Assembly (NCBI GenBank): GCA_012510325.1
Contig: JAAZIG010000265.1
Location: forward strand, 1-9,673
Source of the DNA: Bacillota bacterium
Lineage (GTDB): Bacteria; Bacillota; Dethiobacteria; DTU022
DNA length: 9,673 nt
Direction: 5' to 3'
A program made the translations under genes and the position numbers. Below are positions 6,701 to 9,673 of the stretch, piece after piece. The notes below the pieces were generated by a model. It saw only the letters and a program-made list of their open reading frames with translations. It made no database searches and was not told where the DNA came from. Each line of letters starts with the position of its first letter. The first letter of the stretch is position 1.

Positions 6701-9082
6701 GGTGGCATAGTCCAGTAGAGCATTATACTCCGCCTGGGTGGGCCAGGGGGTATTGGTGTGATCGTACATGATCGCTTCGCAGTAGGGCACCACATAGGAA
6801 TAGTTGCCGCCGGAGTAACGCTCTAAATTATTGACCGGGCCGCTTCCGTCATGGCCGTTTGCCGACATTGGCCGCCACCCGGTGTTTTCTTTGGGGTAAA
6901 CATCCTTGAAACCCAGGGTGTGAATAAATTCATGGAGCGTATGGTGCTTCAGGGCCTGGCTGGGATCGATGAGCACGGCGCCCTTCACCGCCCCCAGAAA
7001 CTCCCAATTCATGCCGAAGGTGCCCGCCTGCTGCAAGCCTGAGGCGCCGAGGAAACCCGGCGGCGCCAGCCCGACAATCAGATCCGAACCGCCGCTTGCT
7101 TCTTCTATTATTTGCAGCCGGTTAAGCAGGCGGAAGATACGCTTCAGGTAGCTGTTGTGCGATTCTTCTCCCCAGAGCAGCCCGCTCCTCCGGGGGATGG
7201 GGAAGGGAATGGTGGTGTCAAAGCTGATCGGCGCAGGGAAAACTTTTTGAATAAACTCTTGCTGCTCCTCCAATCTGGAATAAGAGATCGGCCCCGACTC
7301 CCAGGCGCCCACCCCCAGGGGCACAAAACTGAAGCGAATATTTTTACGTGCTTCGTGAAGCGGCTTCGGCTGACTGCCGGCACTTAACGCTACGCCCAGG
7401 GTTAATTTGCTTTCCCGCGCGCCCCGGTCGTGATCCTGAATCACCGCCCGGGCGTTCAGGGGCCTGGTTGCAGGCAAAGCGGGGTCAATCTGCACATAAG
7501 CCCTGTGGATGCCCTGCATAACCACCTCGCGATTGGTATATTGATTCTCCTTGCGGATAGCCAGCGGCATACTCTGATTGATGATCTGACCGGGATTATC
7601 GCAGTCGTAGACCTCTACAGTAACATCCAGCAGCGCTTCATCCAAAGGGTAGAACGTATTCCGTATGTGAACATTAGGCGAAACAAAGCAGGGCGCGCTA
7701 TGATCGAGGACAATGTATTTGGGCAAATCCACCACCTGGGTGTATCTCCAATCCAGCTGAACCTTGGGGTATGCCGTCATCGTCAGCGCTTCAAAACCGT
7801 CCTCAGCGCCGAAGAAGTTTATCACCGCCTTGCCCTCTTCATCCACCTGTGTTTCGGTAAATTGGGGAGAACCCCAGGAGCCCTCTAGAGCGGCTCCGCC
7901 CCAAAATTGCACATACAGGCTATTAGCAGGACCATCGACGGGATTGCCGGAGGGCAGCACCACCTGAAGCTCTATCTGCCCCTTAAAATCCTCCAAATCG
8001 TCAAAGGTGAAGAATTTCTCCACAGACCAGGTTTCGGTATCTTGATAAAGGGAGGCATAGAGAGCCGGGGCCGGTACTTTTATGGAGCCAAGATCAACAA
8101 TCTCAGAGCCGCCGCCGGAGGTGAAGGTCACCAGCCCTTCAGTGTTGCTGCTCTCCCATCCCGCCGGATCCCACGATATGGTATGGCTGAGCCCATTTTC
8201 CCAGGCCTGCCAGCGGTAGAGCAGGCGGGCCTCCTGACCCGCCCGAGGTCCCCAATGAAAATTATAGAGTCGCTCCCTCACTTCCTTGACACATTCCAGA
8301 GTTGCTTTTATCTTGGCATTGAACAGGTGAACGCCAAGCTCAGTGACTCTGGAGTTTTTGAGTTTGCGCTCTGGTCTCTCTTCCCCCGCTGTATTGCGCT
8401 TGATTATATTTACCGCGTTCAGTTCGTGAGCGAAAAGGTTCACCACGAGCTTCACAAATTGATATACACCGTCACGTTTGTATTCAACTTCCACCTTAAA
8501 CGCATGGGGGCAGCTCAGGCTGCTGCTTTTGGTCACAACGTCTGTGTAGCTATAATTACTCAGATCCCCCGGATTGATCACATTGCTGATCGTACATTGC
8601 GGGTCAGCCCCCTTGCCCATATAGATGCGAAACCGGTCATCCGGACCGGGGACGCTGAAGTCATCGGGAGGCACGAGAAATTCATGGCCCCCCGTAAGGC
8701 TAACATCCAGATCAAAACCCACTTCATAGAGCTCAAATTCTTTTGTCACGGGGTTGTAAAATGAATCCTCGACTCTCACTTTGTAAGTATGACTAGTGAC
8801 CACCTGCCAGCCCCCCTCGGGGCTGACAAGATCGCCCTGATCTGCTCCCATGGGGCTGAAGTTCCCTTCGCTTGAATCACTTCTCGGCAGCGAAAGGGAG
8901 TCCCAGAGAGCATCCTGAAGGGCGAGCTGATTACCCTTTCCCCACAGGCAGAGATCTGTTCCCACTACGCCGCTGCCCAAGGAGCTAACAGCGGCAAAGC
9001 CCCCGTCACAGGCGGCCCCGGCAAGGGCCAAAAACAACACGAGCAATAACAGCAATATGAATGGAAGTTTCGTTTTTTTCAT
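3713..9082 (-). CDS. Large secreted multidomain protein: metzincin-like protease, Ig/FN3-like modules, InlB-type repeat, DUF6273-like, dockerin
   Basis: This is a 1789-residue exported protein. A KKTK n-region and hydrophobic core (7-20) form a signal peptide. AGAAC with Cys25 could be a lipobox, but Gly at -3 is atypical, so ordinary signal peptidase cleavage is equally possible. Residues about 30-590 are beta-rich and unrecognised. A zinc-protease site, HEFIHTLGFKD, lies at 717-727, with IMYD at 771-774 as a candidate Met-turn. Then come an FN3-like module (about 927-1026), a choice-of-anchor/ASPM-like stretch ending LETNDPERE (about 1028-1136), a further beta module (about 1137-1255), a cadherin/He_PIG-like module with VVDPDGDEP (about 1254-1350), a divergent InlB B-repeat (about 1354-1436), a DUF6273-like domain ending FGVRPALNL (about 1441-1713) and a dockerin (1724-1789). 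The start has AAGGATG 10 nt upstream. Inferred role: cohesin-docked extracellular protease or adhesin; the substrate is unknown. No S-layer or sortase anchor was seen. Confidence 0.95.
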   Translation of the reverse strand: MKKTKLPFILLLLLVLFLALAGAACDGGFAAVSSLGSGVVGTDLCLWGKGNQLALQDALWDSLSLPRSDSSEGNFSPMGADQGDLVSPEGGWQVVTSHTYKVRVEDSFYNPVTKEFELYEVGFDLDVSLTGGHEFLVPPDDFSVPGPDDRFRIYMGKGADPQCTISNVINPGDLSNYSYTDVVTKSSSLSCPHAFKVEVEYKRDGVYQFVKLVVNLFAHELNAVNIIKRNTAGEERPERKLKNSRVTELGVHLFNAKIKATLECVKEVRERLYNFHWGPRAGQEARLLYRWQAWENGLSHTISWDPAGWESSNTEGLVTFTSGGGSEIVDLGSIKVPAPALYASLYQDTETWSVEKFFTFDDLEDFKGQIELQVVLPSGNPVDGPANSLYVQFWGGAALEGSWGSPQFTETQVDEEGKAVINFFGAEDGFEALTMTAYPKVQLDWRYTQVVDLPKYIVLDHSAPCFVSPNVHIRNTFYPLDEALLDVTVEVYDCDNPGQIINQSMPLAIRKENQYTNREVVMQGIHRAYVQIDPALPATRPLNARAVIQDHDRGARESKLTLGVALSAGSQPKPLHEARKNIRFSFVPLGVGAWESGPISYSRLEEQQEFIQKVFPAPISFDTTIPFPIPRRSGLLWGEESHNSYLKRIFRLLNRLQIIEEASGGSDLIVGLAPPGFLGASGLQQAGTFGMNWEFLGAVKGAVLIDPSQALKHHTLHEFIHTLGFKDVYPKENTGWRPMSANGHDGSGPVNNLERYSGGNYSYVVPYCEAIMYDHTNTPWPTQAEYNALLDYATVPVQGTAGQLGLMQASPAPLGEIGEVLLLSGEVNPGNKSVILDPVMPYHGAVDRGLEGNTYNRYVVQLVDAGGAVLEQGFFKSTTFEGVKTAYFLLSLPHHPDAAAIEIGEHNGWGTLDPSGCWGRYELTGSAPQVVLTGPQAGTLSGEFEIAWEASCQGGPLYSTIMARPEAGGSWRTIAMDLAHEAPGAFTYTVDAGGLPAGEGYRFKVIVSDGLRCGEALSQSQYTVDGYRTTPALELPQQEIEVSVTDGMNEAAVFLPLGNSGSEELTVQFVSASLPPWVAPELAERQIKILPGENRVERIPLLLPKEPGGDLQAALTLETNDPERETAAVQLRVKYVEALPAPELDWLLTSPAGLPGGEWPVETSITFTAYAAGARRGLEAAVTIESAGGALIADEFPLDPDPHCPGAYLFDRSLLEAEMGAGEYGVFIHLSDPVGGLEREGEGFDFTFTLYEPNSPPYFVEPAVYETDLGQKKVGDEITIPYQVVDPDGDEPTIIVSGPLADQGLELVETDGHSGEIRWRANQVGEFPIFLTVEDPSGARSEVMFRVKVEEKLVRFEIWPCSSNMSINTALGTATPSYGVSFRAYEPVPIKAVPARGYEFARWVLFSDNVTVANEYAAETTAVLTGDAELLAMFVEQQGNQTLGDLEIGDRVVDPTWEWEHRLGVCYSNRNRTGNPVPPGVTQAVTWVVAAKDHYNVEGGHPHVTLVAEDLIALHPFDDSTNRGDKWEFGSNHWGDSGLPNASYGLRPFLNSLDKEVYSYAGDGFYAAFSEKFRSGILNTALPNIHWAQGAPYTTNDHVFALSSTELGLSSHYTLGSVLPYFNLTQGSIAHMERVAAQLPGFAGSGLGGMEYEWYWTRQPESSSEYYLDAVFVSGSMAGSTAPTPSFGVRPALNLRADVPVSLGSTNGCYRLTGGAPGIPGGYGDLSGDGEVSVGDVILLLRSIARSTALTPEQIAAADVNGDGAVNVVDAVLIMRFCARLIDSFPVQS
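3716..3913 (-). other. Type I dockerin domain of the large secreted protein
   Basis: Residues 1724-1789 carry two EF-hand-like calcium loops. The first has Asp1725, Ser1727, Asp1729, Ser1733 and Asp1736. The second has Asp1759, Asn1761, Asp1763, Asn1767 and Asp1770. Each loop is followed by a hydrophobic helix (VILLLRSIA and AVLIMRFCARL). Known dockerins bind cohesin modules on scaffold or cell-surface proteins, so the protein is probably assembled into a larger extracellular complex. No cohesin is encoded in the window. Confidence 0.9.
3944..4762 (-). other. DUF6273-like domain of the large secreted protein
   Basis: Residues about 1441-1713 contain landmarks I associate with DUF6273: an opening LEIGDRV, a VTLVAEDL strand, SYGLRPFLN, a DHVFALSSTELG segment and a closing FGVRPALNL. 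The family is found at the ends of bacterial surface proteins and has no firm function. I recognise it by pattern only; a profile search is needed to fix its limits. Confidence 0.7.
4775..5023 (-). other. Divergent InlB B-repeat-like module of the large secreted protein
   Basis: Residues about 1354-1436 follow the pattern of this family: a strand, then VPIKAVPARGYEFARWV, then alternating Thr/Ala-rich strands ending AELLAMFVEQ. Such modules act as stalks or spacers in Gram-positive surface proteins. One copy is present, directly before the DUF6273-like domain. Confidence 0.75.
6902..6934 (-). other. Metzincin-like zinc-binding motif of the large secreted protein
   Basis: These codons give HEFIHTLGFKD (residues 717-727), an exact HExxHxxGxxD match. 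By analogy with zinc metalloproteases, His717, His721 and Asp727 would bind zinc and Glu718 would be the general base. An IMYD segment with Met772 (codon 6767-6769) lies 45 residues further on, where metzincins carry their Met-turn. Peptidase activity is inferred, not shown. Confidence 0.7.
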
Positions 9083-9092
9083 AATGTTGCGA

Positions 9093-9118
9093 CATCCTTG
9101 ACAAGGAATCGATGATTC
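9093..9118 (-). promoter_or_regulatory. Ribosome site and overlapping inverted repeats before the large gene
   Basis: On the minus strand AAGGATG lies 10 nt before the ATG at 9082 and is the likely ribosome site. It overlaps a perfect 6-bp inverted repeat with a 1-nt centre, TCCTTG-a-CAAGGA (9095-9107). A second repeat, GAATC-gat-GATTC (9106-9118), follows. Pairing in the first repeat would hide the ribosome site, so translational control or a dyad operator is possible. The repeats are short and may be chance. Confidence 0.4.
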
Positions 9119-9170
9119 TCTTCAGTGCTCTCCCCAAATACAGGCTCACCACTGACCCTCGCGCAACTCT

Positions 9171-9199
9171 ATTATAATGGCAATACTCTCAATATTGAA
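9171..9199 (-). promoter_or_regulatory. Candidate sigma-A-type promoter of the large secreted-protein gene
   Basis: On the minus strand a perfect TATAAT lies at 9171-9176. TTCAAT (9194-9199) stands 17 nt before it as a weak -35 box. The predicted leader before the ATG at 9082 would be about 80 nt. The -10 region ATTATAAT (9171-9178) is its own reverse complement, so a + strand promoter is also conceivable, but no + strand gene follows. A perfect palindrome, TCAATATTGA (9189-9198), overlaps the -35 box and could be an operator. Confidence 0.45.
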
Positions 9200-9222
9200 G
9201 CCCTGAGTCTGTTCATTTTGTC

Positions 9223-9331
9223 TATCTCTCTCGGCCAGGGCTAAAATCGCGCTGAGCCGGCAGAACGAAGAGGTATTGCTTTAGCCCAGGCAGCGCAGTA
9301 CTGGAAAAATGGATACAACAAGAGAGAGATA
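9223..9331 (-). repeat. Nested inverted repeats after the LRR gene, possible structured RNA or terminator region
   Basis: The outer arms TATCTCTCTC (9223-9232) and GAGAGAGATA (9322-9331) are a perfect 10-bp inverted repeat. Inside them GCCAGGGCTAAA (9234-9245) and TTTAGCCCAGGC (9280-9291) pair at 11 of 12 positions. GCGCTG (9249-9254), in the loop of the inner stem, can pair with CAGCGC (9291-9296), giving a pseudoknot or an alternative fold. The block begins 2 nt after the stop codon of the leucine-rich-repeat gene. No T tract follows on the minus strand, so it is not a standard intrinsic terminator. Confidence 0.45.
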
Positions 9332-9333
9332 CT

Positions 9334-9673
9334 TCAGTACATCGGTTCGGCAAGGATCTCGACTCCGCGGGCCTCCAGATTCCGGAGCAAGTCGGCCGTC
9401 TCCTCATCCTGCAGCCTGATATAGTTAAACCGGATGTCGAGGTGGGAAAGGTTTTCAAGGCGGTCCCAGTGGAGAGCGCTCAGATCATCGATCTCGTTGA
9501 TGCTCAGGTCGAGATGCCGCAGCGAGGAGAGAACAGCCCCGTTCAGGGCTGACAGATCGCTGATCTTGTTGTCGGCGAGGTTTAGTTTTTCCAGTTTCTC
9601 CAGCGCATGCAAAGGGGCCAGGTCGCTGATCTCATTCCGCCGCAAATTCAGCTCTCGCAGGTTAACCGCCTGC
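9334..9673 (-). CDS. Leucine-rich-repeat protein, C-terminal end (5' partial)
   Basis: The reading frame stays open to the right edge and ends with TGA at 9334-9336, so only the last 112 or so residues are seen. The TTG at 9643-9645 could be mistaken for a start, but the repeat pattern continues upstream of it, so the start lies beyond the window. About four repeats of 22-24 residues follow the SDS22/internalin-like pattern: LRELNLRRNEISDL, LEKLNLADNKISDL, LRHLDLSINEIDDL and LSHLDIRFNYI. A short cap ending in AEPMY closes the protein. Such repeats form a curved surface that binds proteins. There is no membrane anchor, dockerin or sortase signal at this end. Whether it is secreted depends on the missing N-terminus. 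It lies upstream of the large gene on the same strand, separated by 251 bp holding its own candidate promoter. Confidence 0.88.
   Translation of the reverse strand, partial: QAVNLRELNLRRNEISDLAPLHALEKLEKLNLADNKISDLSALNGAVLSSLRHLDLSINEIDDLSALHWDRLENLSHLDIRFNYIRLQDEETADLLRNLEARGVEILAEPMY

Noticed and set aside
7907..8764. 285-codon open frame on the + strand inside the large gene
   Set aside because: It is antisense to a clearly coding frame with signal peptide and domains, has no good ribosome site and shows no recognisable protein motif; long antisense frames are common in GC-rich genes.
9152..9178. + strand promoter with CTGACC and TATAAT
   Set aside because: The spacing is only 15 nt, the -35 match is weak and no + strand gene follows; the minus-strand reading fits the gene layout better.
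9222..9458. 78-codon minus-strand frame overlapping the end of the LRR gene
   Set aside because: It is a second frame over the clear repeat-coding frame and runs into the nested inverted repeats; Ser/Arg/Pro-rich with no motif.
9643..9645. TTG as the start of the leucine-rich-repeat gene
   Set aside because: The repeat consensus continues upstream to the window edge, so this is an internal Leu codon.

Overview
The window looks like a piece of a GC-rich (roughly 60% by eye), probably anaerobic Bacillota (Firmicutes) chromosome. The clues are strong AGGAGGTG ribosome sites, a 7TM-type sensor gene next to a LuxR-type response regulator, and a very large secreted protein combining an InlB-like repeat, a DUF6273-like domain and a C-terminal dockerin. 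No close species assignment is possible from the sequence alone. No tRNA, rRNA, CRISPR array, insertion sequence or phage gene was seen.

Layout. Positions 1-3647 (+ strand) hold a tight three-gene signalling operon. First comes a membrane sensor resembling the 7TM histidine-kinase N-terminal family, cut by the left edge, whose C-terminal kinase region appears to have lost its phospho-acceptor histidine and ATP-binding motifs. Next is a second membrane protein with intact histidine-kinase H- and N-boxes, overlapping the first by 32 bp. Last is a NarL/LuxR-type response regulator. Positions 3648-3712 are a short convergent gap with a hairpin. Positions 3713-9082 (- strand) hold one 1789-residue exported protein. 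It has a signal peptide, a long N-terminal part I do not recognise, a metzincin-like zinc protease site (HExxHxxGxxD plus a downstream IMYD Met-turn candidate), several Ig/FN3-like beta modules, an InlB B-like repeat, a DUF6273-like domain and a two-repeat type I dockerin. Positions 9083-9333 are intergenic: a candidate promoter and small inverted repeats for the large gene, and a nested inverted-repeat structure just after the stop of the next gene. Positions 9334-9673 (- strand) are the C-terminal end of a leucine-rich-repeat protein that runs off the right edge.

How the genes may work together. The three signalling genes very likely act as one unit: the sensor-like protein and the active kinase could form a mixed membrane complex that phosphorylates the regulator at Asp53. 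The large protein is probably exported and docked on a cohesin-bearing scaffold, where it could act as a protease or adhesin. Nothing in the sequence proves that the signalling operon controls the large gene, since the two are convergent, but it is a testable neighbour. The most interesting parts are the pseudokinase/kinase pair, the dockerin-bearing metzincin candidate, and the structured intergenic segment at about 9223-9331.
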